Source: Pyrenochaeta sp. MPI-SDFR-AT-0127
Taxonomy: Eukaryota > Ascomycota > Dothideomycetes > Pleosporales > Cucurbitariaceae
Length of the DNA: 64,000 bases
Reading direction: 5' to 3'
NCBI GenBank assembly: GCA_020747015.1
Contig: JAGTJM010000016.1
Location: 1-64,000 of the forward strand
Positions 11,801 through 23,886 of this stretch are shown here, piece after piece. The notes below the pieces were generated by a model that made no database searches, was not told where the DNA came from, and saw only the letters and a program-made list of their open reading frames with translations. Made by a program: the position numbers and the translations under genes. Every line of letters begins with the position of its first letter. Within the stretch, counting starts at the first letter, position 1.

Positions 11801-14019
11801 ATCACCTGGTCCTTCGCTGGGACCCAACAACCAAACTCTTTGAAACTAGCATCGTGATCATTCTTTCATCTTACGCCCAGGTCGCACTCGCTCCAATCAC
11901 TATACAGAAGCGTCGAAGCTGCGCCGTGTGGTGGCGCAGATAGACACTGATCTTAACTCAAATAGTGGCAAATATTTGGCCGTGTTGTCGATTAGTGCAC
12001 TTGTTTGAATGTACGACCAAGGTACGGACTTCACCATAGCGGATGGTGTCGGATCTGTACTATGGTAGGATGGTCGGAAGGAGTCAGCTGGACGTGTTCG
12101 CAGGTCGTGAACGGTACGCTTGTGCAGGTTTGCGTGTTGGTTCGCTCGAGCCTTCAAGGTTTGCTACGCTGGTTGTGTAGTCTTGCTTGCTTGACCTGAC
12201 TGCCGACACTGCACGAGTCAAACTGTGACTTTGTTCATCACTATGTTGCAGAGACTTTCCACCGCCTGCTTCGTGGCTGCGAGGTGGACGTTACGAAGAC
12301 TTCACAAGCCCCTTGCTCAGTTCGTGGGGGTGCACATGCGATACAACAACCACTATGCGCCTGCAGTCCATTCTCACTGTAAGCGCTCAGGGAAATATAT
12401 TCATCTGTATATATTGACTTCACATCCCGTCTGCGCTAACGAGGCGAAATAGCACCGCGGAATGATCATGTCTTCGGCAGTCTCGGCAGCATGGTAGTTT
12501 ACCTCTCCCTACTATCAAGCGTCATGTGTCACTCGGATCTAATGTTACATTGTGAACCCGTTCAACACTACGATCCCGCATGGAAAGAAAATCTAGCTCT
12601 TTGATCCAGCATTTTGACACATCGCTATGCACCTTTTCATCTCTTAAGATAAACATTCCTTCGCGCTCTCGGATGTGCATGCCGTGCCAATAAATCAACT
12701 ACAGAACGTCCAAATCATACTTCGAGTCTCCACCTTTTCCTAATGCCTTGTTTGCGTACGACATCTACGCCCGCCTTGCATTCCGCCCACTGCCGGCCTC
12801 ATTCACATTTGTCACTAATAAGCTCTGCGCTACAGGCCTAGCACCGACATCGTTCCGAAGTATGCTCCACACCTTCTATGTCCCTCTACTGCACGCATGC
12901 ACCCTACAATCTGGAACCACATGCACAAGTGCAAGATCCGGCATGTCCATGTTACGAACGCAGGTTTGCGCAAGTACAGCGCAGGTTTGTTCTGGCCCCC
13001 CATTGCCCAGCGCGCTTATCGGAGTCGCTCCGGAGACGCTGATGCGTCAAACCTTAAACCAGTGACCCAGATTGCAGGATACGAAAAGCGAGAAAGCGTA
13101 AGCCTGCAGGGCAGGTGTATTGAGCAAGTTTACCGAGCCCGTGGCGGAAATGGTCATCCTCTTTCATCATTGGGATGACAAAATGACTCGGAGGGTCGCT
13201 TGCCTTGATCTTTTGAGGGATGGGTGGTGGCTTAAAAAGGGTTCCATTGACCTCATTGGGGCAAGTGAAGTGTGGATGCGGCTTGCGTAAAGGGTGGCTG
13301 GTGATAGCTGAAAGTCAATGCATGGCGCTGTGACTACGATGTGGTGGTTGCGAGACTCAGGGGCGCCCGTTGCGAACCAAACTCGGTCGTCATCTGAGCA
13401 TCGCAACGGTCGCTGGTCGACGGAGTGTCCCGAGATGCGCTCAGATCGATGGGTGAGCGTTCATTGCTGAGCCCGGATATTCGACTCCCGCACATGTGCA
13501 GCCTGAATGCGTTTAGTGAACAATATCTCATGATCCTCACGTATACCAAAAGAAACACTGTGCATAGTGCATACTTCCCGCCTCTTGGCAGCACTGTGAT
13601 GGTGATCGATCTGTGTGATACCATGTTTCCTGAGCATCGGAAAAGGAGAGTTGTCTGCATCAGGAAGGCGGAGATGCTCGGAACAACGAACCGTGCTGGG
13701 GCACGAGAACAAGGGGTTATCCATGAAGTCTCAGGAGATCATGACGGTTAGGGAGATCATGCCTAGCTCATACAATGATATTGAACTTTTGGAGGTAATG
13801 TAATTTGCGAAATGTTAAACTCAGCCAACAGCAGCTATGCAAGTGACTATGCATTTGGATATTCCACATGATGAAGAAATGATGCTGCTGTGACGGCTTG
13901 AAGCAGTCCAGAAAAACTTGAAAGTAAGATACTGAAGGTCTAGGCATCACATCTCCAGTACTCATTGGTCCCCATGCCAAATACGAAACCATTCCCCAGC
14001 AACGACAATGCTCAATTCT
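8861..14019. other. 5.2-kb stretch without a supportable gene
   Basis: It separates the membrane-protein gene from the 3' end of DIS3. Many open frames of 60-190 codons occur on both strands, but they overlap each other, have skewed compositions and show no family motif or splice-joined extension; the longest (8947-9522, minus) lies in the likely 5' leader of the membrane-protein gene. There is an A-run at 10201-10209. I see no terminal repeats, transposase or integrase remnant, or RNA gene. Confidence 0.4.
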
Positions 14020-17000
14020 TCAAACCAAAGACAATCGTACTTTCCTCTTCCCAGTGCTCGCCTCAACCTCATCCGTGATCCTCACTCTAACCTTCTCAAA
14101 CAGCTCAATGCTCCTCTTCACACCACCTTTAATGTTTAACTTGTAGTTCTCAGCATCGAAATCCGCCTCTGGTTCCGGCGTGTCCAAATCCCTTAGTCGA
14201 ATAAGGCTCTCGATACCGAACCTTGGCACAAAGACAACGAAGCCATTCGAGAAGATTTTCATCACAAAGCCCTCCTCCGTAATGTCTTTGCCCTTGAGCG
14301 CTTGGCCGACGTAATATTCGATGGAGGCACGGCCTGCCATTTGCGCGTTGCGGTGCCGGACATTGATGTTCTTACAGACGGCTTCGAGTTTCCCTTTGGA
14401 CTGTAAACTTGGGTCCAATTGTTCATAGTCTATAGCAGCAGCAAGCTGGCGATGTGCCTCTAGATCAGCATATCGGCGGATAGGCGACGTGAAATGCGTG
14501 TATATTTCGCTCGCGAGCCCGTAGTGCCTGAACTCTGGGTATGCCTGAGTGCCAGCGCAGAAATACTCTGCGGACATCATGCAGCGAGTTGCCATAATCC
14601 TAACAAGAGTGTTGAAGAAGGGGTTGCTGGGATCAACACATTTGTCGAGGGAGTCTGCCAGGGCTTTGGAGCTGTCAGTCTTCAGCTCCATGCCTTTCTT
14701 GACTTTCAGTTGATTGTCCAACTCTTCGAAATTTGTCTTTGGAGGAGCAGCATGACGGCGCAAGAGAGCTGTTTGAGGAAATGCTTCGTAGTTCTTCGCC
14801 GCGACGCTTATATTGGCAAGCAACATGAACTCCTCAACCAAAGAATTTGTATCCAGCAGCTTCTTGGTTTGGACATCGACAGGATCTGAAGTCTCGGACT
14901 CGCTACGGACCTTGACTTCTGGTGACGATAGATTGAGGGCGCCTGCGTCCATGCGCTTCTGCTTTAGCTTTTTAGAGAGCATGAGTAATGTTCGCATCCC
15001 TTTCGTGAGATCATCTTGCTGCGATTTATCGTCGATTCGTAATTGGGCTGCCTCGTAGCTGAAAGCTTCCCTTGATCGGATGACCGACTTTGTGAACTGG
15101 GAAGAAACAATGTCCGCATCTGGAGTGATTTCCCATAACACCGAGAAAGCATATCGTTCTACATAAGGCTTAAGTGAACAAAGATCCGTACCGAGAAGCA
15201 TTGGCAACATGTCTATACGCTTGTCAACAAGATAGACTGTTGTTCCGCGCTGACTGGCTTCCTTATCCATGGCATTGTTGGGTTTGACGAAGTGTGACAC
15301 ATCCGCAATGTGTACACCAACTGCAAAATTGCCATTCGGTAGTTGCTGGGCATGAAGAGCGTCGTCAATATCAACACAACCGATGGGATCGATACTGCAA
15401 ACCAAGAGGTCTCGAAGATCTTTCCTTCCCTTCCAGCCCGGATCATCGAGGCTAGCAGGTACCTTCCAATCGTGGCCTTCGGCGGGCAAACAGTCGAGTA
15501 CAGTCTTTGGGAACGGCTTGTACTGCACATCCCACTCCAGGAGCAGAGCCTCAGTCTCCGCTCCTTTAGATTCGAGCTCTCCGAGTGATCGTACGAAATG
15601 ACCAACCGGATATCGCGAGTCCCTGTCCCAAGAATCGATTGTTGCTAGAATACGTTGACCAAGGAGTTCACCGGCCTGTCGTGTGCGGATGCGAATTTTG
15701 GGAATGCGCTTGTCCATCGGTACGAGAAATACTGTCTGTTGCTGTCTGCTCAATTTCGATGAGGAGCGTACAGAGTCTCGGTCAATGTGGCCTACATATT
15801 GTCGCCAGTTTCGTTTGATGATACCTACCACGCGCGCAGTAGGCTGTGCCCGGCCTTCTGCACCCTGGCCGTGAACTCGCTTTACCTCCTCTTGTAGAGC
15901 TCGTCGCTCCCTCTCTGGAATGACATTCTCGCCCTCTTCCGCTTCAGCGTTATCATTTTTGTTTACGGTATCCTCTTCGATGATTTTCGTGGAGGGCGCT
16001 TTCCATTGATCCTGTGGCAGTACTTCAACAACCACTACATCACCAGAGACAGCCCGATTGCTGTTCTCTCGTCCTAGAATGAGGAGTGATTTGTCGAACG
16101 CTGGCACATGGACGGAAGCTTCAAGGTAGTTATATGGGGAGACATTGAATACGCCTTGGTGCATTGTGCCAGCCTTCACGCCGGTCATCATTCTCGAGAC
16201 AGAGAAATGCTCCGAGTAAAAGACCTCGGCCTTCTTCGATCGAACTTCTCTCTGTTCTTGAGCCGCACTAATCATATCAAGTAGCTCATCGGAGTTCTTT
16301 AAACCAGAAACAAAGTCGGACACTGGAAGTGTATTAGTACCATGCGGGTGACATTGAGGAACGACTTACATGTCTTGCCAGGGACATTCTCTACCGTTGC
16401 TTTTCGCAGATTGTCCCTGTCGTCTGTAATCATTACTACTGCCGGAATGCGGGTCTGCTTCTTGCTTCGTGCCGTCACAGCCTCTGTAATGTGGTGATTG
16501 TACCATTGCACAGCTTTGCGGACAGCTCGGTCGTTTCGGTCATTGATGGTCTCTCCGGCATCTCTTGATACATACGTTTCCTGTCGAAATTCGTTGAAGA
16601 AGACGTAGAAGCGCTTTCCTTCATTTTTCGTTAGAGCGATCAGACGATGATACAACGGTAGCGATCGATTCTTGACTTCCTCAAGTACTGTCTGAAGAAC
16701 GATGACATCGTGGAATGCCGTTTCAACTTCAAAAAGGTCCATTCCTGTGAGGAAGGCATTTGTATCTGGGACAAGATATTGGCCATCTGGAAAGTTCTTT
16801 GATCCAGCAGGAGTATCTGATAGAACGAATGGTGCAACTGGTCATTGTTAGCCTTGTCATTCACGTGAGAACAGGAGTCGAACCTCTCTTCTTGTAATCT
16901 GTGGGAGCAATTTCTAGGCATGCTCTGCAAAGATTTGACGAGCAAGGAATGTCTTGCCGTAGATATAGGTCTCTCACAATTTTCTGTACCTTGCCACTTT

Positions 17001-17085
17001 TCGTTGACCGGACATAAACCTTGCTGGAGAGATTATCCACGCCACGGTCAGCAGCACTCGATCTCTTGAGGCTAAAATACTCCAT
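14020..17085 (-). CDS. DIS3: Exosome catalytic subunit DIS3/RRP44
   Basis: Three exons, 17085-16884, 16837-16370 and 16322-14020, give 990 residues, the usual fungal length. DIS3 is the processive 3'-5' exonuclease and endonuclease of the RNA exosome. In order: a Cys-rich CR3 motif (CSSNLCRACL); a PIN domain with acidic residues in VPDTNAFL, GETINDRNDRA and ITDD; two cold-shock-type domains; an RNB domain whose metal-binding acidic cluster (DPIGCVDIDD) falls at about residues 535-544, with HFTSPIRRYAD further on; and an S1-like C-terminus. Start MEYFSLKRSS matches the expected short leader before SKVYVRSTKSGKVQK. Intron 1 (46 nt) has an unusual donor, GTTCGA, but a good branch site (GCTAAC); intron 2 (47 nt) has GTAAGT. 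It is divergent from the V-ATPase H gene, 256 bp away. Confidence 0.95.
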
Positions 17086-17341
17086 CTTTGAGAATGCAGA
17101 TTTGCAGGACAGCCTGGAGCGTTGTCGGCAAATTGGTGGTTGTTCGAAAAGGTGCATCGAATGCCAAGATATCAAAAGTGCAAGGATCAGTGGTCCAAGC
17201 TCCAGCCAGATGACGGAGGTCGCAGCTTGGTGGGCCGCGATAGCATCAGAAGCCAACATCCAAAGCTCCAACCTGTCCCCTAAGCATACCAAGGCTACTT
17301 CTCTACCGATACAGTAGCCTCATAGCAAAGGGTCACCCATC
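17086..17341. promoter_or_regulatory. Divergent promoter of DIS3 and V-ATPase H
   Basis: Only 256 bp separate the two start codons, so both core promoters must lie here or overlap the neighbouring 5' ends. I did not recognise specific factor sites. Confidence 0.5.
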
Positions 17342-18904
17342 ATGACATCGCTAGACCCCCCGACGTACCTCACCTCGATCCAAAACAACATCCGCGCACG
17401 GCCAATATCATGGGAAGGTGCAGTGCGGGCTAAGACCATCACAGATGCAGACCTAAAGAAGATCAAGTCAATTGACAAAGTGCGAAAAGAGCAGAGAAAG
17501 CAGACGATTGAGGCGGATGTGGATAGCTTTGTAACATTGCTACTGGGTGGAAATGGTTCGCAAAGCATCTTCGAGGCGGCAGCAAAGCGCCAGGATATCA
17601 TTCACTACATGCTGGTGCTCTTGGGAGACATGATTGATGGTATGATGGCAGACGACATCCAAGATTATATCGCAGCGCTAATCCATGCTAGACATTCCCG
17701 CCCTCACATCAGCGCTCGTCCAACATCAAGCGCCCTACAAACCTTTCCTCCCGCTGCTCAAAGCGTCATCGAACAACGAAGATCCTGTTCCTCTGCTCAC
17801 GTCCTCTGTACTCTCAGGTCTCTTATCATACGCTGTTGCTCATCCCTCCAAAGCTTCATCCCAACTCGACGAAGCTCTGCCGCCGCTTTTCAGTTATCTC
17901 TCTACTCTTGCCAAGGCATCAGATGCTGGTCTGCAGGACATTGCTGTGCGGGAGTACTCTGCAGTTCTCCGTAGCAGCAAGTCTCGGCATGTCTTCTGGA
18001 AACAAAGGAAGGAGACATTGAATCCTCTCGTGGATATACTGCGAGCGGCAGCGGGGTCCGCAAAGGACACAGACTCGACACTGTACAGCGGTAGCGGCAG
18101 CATTCGCAGTGCACCGGATGGGGGCCTTTCTGGTGGGGTGGGACTGCAGCTTCTATATCACGTACTTCTTGTAGTTTGGCAGCTCAGTTTCGAGGGTGAA
18201 CTCGTTGGGGAAGGATTGCAAGAGTACGTTCCTTTTGATGCTTCAGGCTCAGTTGGCTAATATCACTCAGTGAGCACGATATCGTTATCCTTTACACGCA
18301 GCTTTTGCGTGTATCTCCCAAGGAGAAGACCACTCGTCTCCTCCTTTCGACACTTTTGAACCTTCTAACTGCAAACCGACAAACGCTCCTACCTACTGCG
18401 GTTCTTGCCCGGCTACCAGCCCTGCTGAATAGCTTAAAATCTCGCCACTTGACAGATGAAGATGCTCTTGAAGATCTCCAAGCCCTGAATGAATTGCTAG
18501 AGGATTACACCAAGACCCAGACAACATTCGATCAATATGCTGCTGAGATCCAATCTGGACATCTGCGTTGGTCGCCCCCTCACCGCAATCCCACGTTCTG
18601 GCGCGAGAACGCTCGCCGTATTCTGGAAGAGAACAAGGGAGATCTCCCTCGAAAGCTTGCTGGCATTTTATCTAAGAGCTGGGAAAATGACAAGCAAGTG
18701 CTCGCCATTGGATGCAATGATGTTGCATGCTTAGTCAAGGAAGTCCCAGAAAAGCGACAGCAGCTTGAAAAACTGGGCCTCAAGGCCAGGGTCATGGAGC
18801 TTATGCAGGAGGCGGACGAGAGCGTGAGGTGGGAAAGCTTGAGGGCAGTGGGTGAGTGGTTGCGGTACAGTTTCGAGTCCAAGAGTGAATTGCCGATTAG
18901 ATAA
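17342..18904 (+). CDS. VMA13: V-type ATPase subunit H (V1 sector)
   Basis: Three exons, 17342-17639, 17692-18223 and 18271-18904, with introns of 52 and 47 nt, give 487 residues. Subunit H couples V1 ATP hydrolysis to proton pumping and silences free V1. The N-terminus carries the signature NIRARPISWEGAVRA followed by KVRKEQRKQT. The middle is a helical-repeat (HEAT/armadillo-like) region. The C-terminal domain has HLRWSPPHRNPTFWRENA, then a segment with SKSWENDKQVLAIGCNDV, and ends WESLRAVGEWLRYSFESK. Both splices restore the frame within conserved text: DMID joins IPALTSALVQ, and a GAT codon formed across intron 2 is followed by EHDIVILYTQLL. ATG at 17342 follows a short leader. Confidence 0.93.
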
Positions 18905-20510
18905 CGGCATGACCAATGTTAGTTGCGTGAGCTAGTCTGAAGCGTGTAAAGGCCTTTCTGTACGTATTTGGCGCCGTCGTAGAGTGTAGGAGATCTCAAG
19001 TACATTACCGACATGGTGGCTGCATATGCAGCGCACAAGGTACAATGAAAGCGGTTCTATTTCAATATTCCGTCCACTTACCCTCAACTGCGTGTACCCG
19101 GATATTCCAACGCCACTCGGATTGCGTACGTATCCGCTGATAGTGCGCTGGCTGCTTCTGCAGTTCTCCGACGATCATCAAACACTGGTTGTGCACTCCC
19201 CAGCACCTTGTCATCTCGCCTCGCTTTGCATCCTTTCCAAGTCCGGCAGGTTTTACGAAGCGCGGTGATTTAAATGAAGAAAAAAAGATGGCGATGTGGC
19301 AGGAAGGCTTTCTCTTGCATGCCGACGGGTCACCGGCAGTGTGAGTAGAAAGGACTAGTTGTTCTTCTTTTGAGCTCAGACCGCCCTCCCCCAATCTATT
19401 TACCGAAGTACGATTCCTGGGGACTGAAAGATGAGGCTGAGCCTCTTTACTCGGCATCCCTAGCGTGTATCCGATGGCGAGTTTGGCATGATATTCGTCC
19501 CCCTTCAATCTGTCTCTCCGTGACGGTCTTGGTCTGATCTTGCACTGCAGCCCGTATCAAACCAGCTCATGCGACCAAGACGCCAATTCATATGACCATA
19601 TGCAGAGAGAGAACCAGTAAATTTTGAATATCATCACGTGTTTCCCACGGGAGGCTTTACACAAAAAAGCCACACACAGCTTACAAACAAGGCCCTCTCT
19701 GTCAACGTCGCAAAAACGTTCCTGCATACACGCAATGCACGGCAACCCGACGTCGGCGACTGCAATCTCCAAACCTTGCGGGATGGTGATGGTTCCGAGC
19801 TAATTCCCGATCGGAAGGTCGTCCCTAACAAGAACGTATGCGGCTGGTTTTGCAATATAAAAAAACCCCCCCATTAGCAAATCGTGTTTACCCGGCCCAA
19901 TGGCGAGCATTCGGTGCAACGAGATTGAAATGGAAGGGAAAGGGGGGATGATGAATTGGACTTGGTAAATAAGCATCAGGATCAGGGACGCAAAAGAGGC
20001 ATATACAAGCGAGGTGTCGATGCGGAACTGGTCTTCCGCCCGTTGGACGTGTACGAAACTGGCCATGTTGGAAGGGGGGCGGGGGATGCGGAGGATGAGG
20101 ATGCAGGAAAAGGCGAAACATAAGCCCTAACCGCAACTGGAAGTATCGAGAAGTTTGGCAGTCGAGCGAAGAGGAAGGGGGGAGTTTATTTTTATCTATC
20201 TAGCAGTATACAAACATCAAAAACCATGAATAAATGAAATGGCTTTCAAAATGGCTTTATCTGAAGCGCCATCGCGGGGCGTACTTTGCTGTAGAGTCAA
20301 AGTCTCTGGATGACTGAAGCCCTTCCCCCGACCCGACGCGTTTGTTGAGTTGAAAAAACAAGGCTAAAATATAGTGTTGGACTTGGGGGGGTTTCTGGAA
20401 ATGAAGCGAATAGGAAAACTGGGCTTTTGGGTGGATTTTTTTTTGATTGCAAAGTTCAACGTATGTAGTGCTTCCGACGTTCCCCCAAGGTGGAAAAGGA
20501 AGAAGCTAGG

Positions 20511-20640
20511 AAATGGGAGAGTAGTATGCATGCAAGAGTCGATGATCAAAGATTCCTTGACCTGGCAAATTTGAAAATGGGAGAGTAGTATATGGCCTGC
20601 AAGAGTCGAGCATGCCGGTATCTTGACCGGCAAATTGGAA
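20511..20640. repeat. Imperfect 64-bp tandem duplication
   Basis: Two adjacent copies start with AAATGGGAGAGTAGTAT at 20511 and 20575 and share GCAAGAGTCGA, TTGACC and GGCAAATT blocks in the same order. The copies differ by substitutions and small indels in the middle, so the duplication is not brand new. Confidence 0.8.
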
Positions 20641-21300
20641 AATGTCAAGGAAAATGAAGTTTGCCTGGAAGAAGTAGAAGAAGAAGACAAATCATACTGA
20701 ATCTCAAATTTTCATTTCCTTTCATTGCCTAATGGAAGCCGTGACTTTGAGCGACAGAGAGAGATAGGAGCATGGATGATATGATAGAGCTTAAAGGCAC
20801 ATACTGCGTAGTCTACACTGAAGCAGCGGTGCCTGGTTGGAGAGACGTTGAAATTGCATGGCGCCATTGAAAGGATAAGTGGGAGGGTAAGCAGGAACAG
20901 AGAAAGACTACTCATTCGCTCACGTTCGTAGAAAAGGTAAATTGAGGTGAGCATAAGCCACTGGACTCTAATTGAACACGGGCCCCTGTTGAGAGTCTGA
21001 AGGAGAGAGAGAGAGAGATAGGAAGCCGGACTTGAGGGATAACAAAGATAAGTCGACAAAAATCGTCATTTACGAGAGTGCCATTTAAAAAGTACGAAGA
21101 GTGGTGACGATATCACGAAGCAAATGTACCCGAACACCGTACAAAAACCGCTGATCACCCTTTTTCCCACGGCCGCGATCATGTACCTTGCAGCTTGGGT
21201 TTCCCCATGAAGCTATCAACACTCTGATCCATGAGCAGATGCCACGCGGCGGTCTGTCCCGAATATCAGGAGATAAATCACAGAGTTTCCCAAACCCGAG

Positions 21301-21322
21301 TTGCATGCATGCAAGCATGCAA
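21301..21322. repeat. Short perfect inverted repeat
   Basis: TTGCATGC, a 6-base spacer, then GCATGCAA: an 8-bp stem that could form a hairpin in RNA or serve as a dyad site. It lies in a gene-less region, so its role is unknown. Confidence 0.5.
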
Positions 21323-23886
21323 AGACACTATTGTTGGACGGCACTTAGGTCCGAATTGCGCTGTGCTAAAGACTGCCCCCCCAATGGGGGCCAAGTCCGC
21401 AGAATAGGCAGACTGGGACGTTCTCGGTCCGAATGGGTGCATGATTCCCCCTAGTTCGCATGTACAAACAAATCGCCAGCGCACCTGCAGCATCTGGGCT
21501 GTTCGTCCGCCCGTGCTGGGCGGAGATCGGGACCCTTAGATCGAAAGGCAATATCAACCATCATCGTAGGCCTTTTTGTATTAATTCAGGCTTTCCGGTG
21601 ACGCTATGTAAAGCGCTACGGACTACGGTTCATGTTCCCAGCCACTCAAGCATACTGCGCAAGATCAAAGGCACGGCCAGAAGCATGTGCGCTGCTGCAA
21701 TTGCGTGTGGGCGGAACGCAGACCCGAGCAGATGATAGCATGTGTTTTTTGTTTTGAGGAGAAGAAGCGCCAGCCACAATGACACTGTGATCCTGGATGT
21801 TTAACTGAATGCAGGGCGTGGTGAGGTGTACGATGTTGCAGGATCCGAGGACAAAGTCTTTTCCTTGCAGCAGTTTTGGCCGCGCCACCCGTATAGTTTA
21901 TGACATGGAAACTTCCATGGACAAACGGAGGTGATTATTCAAATCAGGATGCAGCTCCGGCGCCGTCAGGATGGATTTTCAATGTATCAGAAATTGCGAT
22001 TCGACCGGAAGGTTTCGCCTGATGGAAGAGATTCCAAGCATCCAGCCCTACTTGGTGCAACATTTGTTGGGCGGAGAGAAAATGGGTGTGAGAGCCGTTG
22101 TAACGTTGCTGCGCCAATGCGAATTACGCGGAGGCTGACAAGTATGTGATTCGTCCAACTGTTTGTCAACGGCAGCGCGCAGCGAAGTCGTAGACTTCCA
22201 AATAGAGGGTAGGATAAAAGGGCAGCTGGGGGTGTTTGTGACTCTCTGTTTCGGCCAAGGTACGTACCCTTTTATTTTTGTGCGATTGACTCCGCCGGAC
22301 GGCATCCGACAGGTGGAACATATCCAGAAGGGTCGAATCCAGTAATTACAAGCGACGACCCAAAGAGGCTTTGTTATTACGGGTTTTATAGTTCACGGCC
22401 AGTGCGTCACGGTGTGCGTCCAAGGCGCTGTCGGGAAGGATGGCGCTGTCAGATAGGCGAGGACAGAGCGCAATCGACAGAGTGCATCGGGCGCGTCTTT
22501 TGATCAGAGCTCCACCACTCCCGCCGTGTTCCACGATCCGTGACAAGACCCATGTACCTTGTCATGCCTGCGCTTGGTCCACGGTCCCAGAGGTGACGTT
22601 CTGCCGTCTGTGGTCGGGGCCTGATCTGCAGCCAGCTGGATGTGCAGCAGCGTCTGTGACTGCGCTGCAGCACAAACCTGGGGTGCAGATCCTGAGACCG
22701 GCAGCTGGCCCAGCCCAGCTGGTCCTCACCTAGAACGTTGCGAACATGTTTGCAGACCTGGCCTGGTCCCATTTTCGAGTTTGACGGGACTAATACGGCG
22801 GCCACACAGGCGCTCCAGGGCAGTCATCGTGCAGGCGTCAAAACAAAAAGGCGGTTGCGAAACGGGTGTATTAATATTAAGGGAAGGTTGAGAAGGAAAC
22901 CCTCCCATGCATTCCCGTACCATGAGTATCCTGTGCATATCCACCATGCCTTGAAATATCCCAAGTACTCCAGAAAAGCGGGGAGCATAATATGTGTCCT
23001 TCCAATACCCGATATGCAGATGATGTAACGCAGGTAGCAGGTAAAATACGAAACGGGTGGGGAATCTGGGGGAATCTTGTGCAAAGCCAACGACATTCCA
23101 ACTGAACCACCAATGAGACGGATGGGGCTAAATGGTCAAGGAAACAGAAGAAATCATAAGGAGATAGGAGCAATCTGATCCAGCAAGAAGCGAATGCGCC
23201 ACCAGTGATGCAAAAACTCCCAAAGCGCATCTGATCGTCCCGCAAACCCATGCAATGCAATCAATCTGCAAAAGCCCAAAGGTATCCGGTGTGATGCGGC
23301 GACATGGCAGGGTGAACGGACTTCCACAACGATAGACGAGTGCAATGCGTGAATGAAGTTGTGATCAGGAAACAATAGCCGGAAAAGCTATGAATGGAAA
23401 GGATGAAACGATCCGTGTACCCAGTGCCCCCAAGCCATCCATCGTGCTCGCGTCGCTTCGGCTCTCCGTGCACGGCGTATTCGTTGTTGCACATCGTCTC
23501 GCGTATGTCGTAAGTTCATTGTTGTTGCTGAGTCGAGGAGTGGAGTGCCTTAACCGAGATGCGTACAGTACAGCAACTCGCGTTTCGGTATGCCTTAAGA
23601 AGAGTACAACGCAAGCAAAGATGAGATGAACTTATTGTACAGGATATAATGAAATCCGAAACATGGCGCAAAAAATGGCCATGGGGAGAGAAACCTCGCT
23701 CGAGAAACCGTTTCCCAGTACCGCGATTGACCACGTCCCTTCGCTGTAGGTCAAACTCGACCTGAATATGGCGTATCATTTGCTCAATCGGTAAACGCGA
23801 CAATTTCGTGGTATTACTCAAGCTGTTGAGTTTGAGTCTTGAGGCAGGTTTATGACTGCTGCTTGGTAGCAAATTTAAGAGCCCTC

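Larger units (their letters stand above)
18905..23886. other. 5-kb spacer between convergent V-ATPase H and RSC7 genes
   Basis: Holds both 3' flanks and about 4 kb in which I support no gene. It is rich in homopolymer and GA tracts (about 20756-20768 and 21005-21020), has a 64-bp tandem duplication at 20511-20640, and a perfect 8-bp inverted repeat at 21301-21322. Open frames are short and opposed by frames on the other strand. A long non-coding transcript cannot be excluded from sequence alone. Confidence 0.4.

Noticed and set aside
16871..16890. T-arm-like GAGGTTCGACTCCTG on the minus strand
   Set aside because: It lies at the exon 1/intron 1 border of DIS3 and no tRNA body surrounds it.
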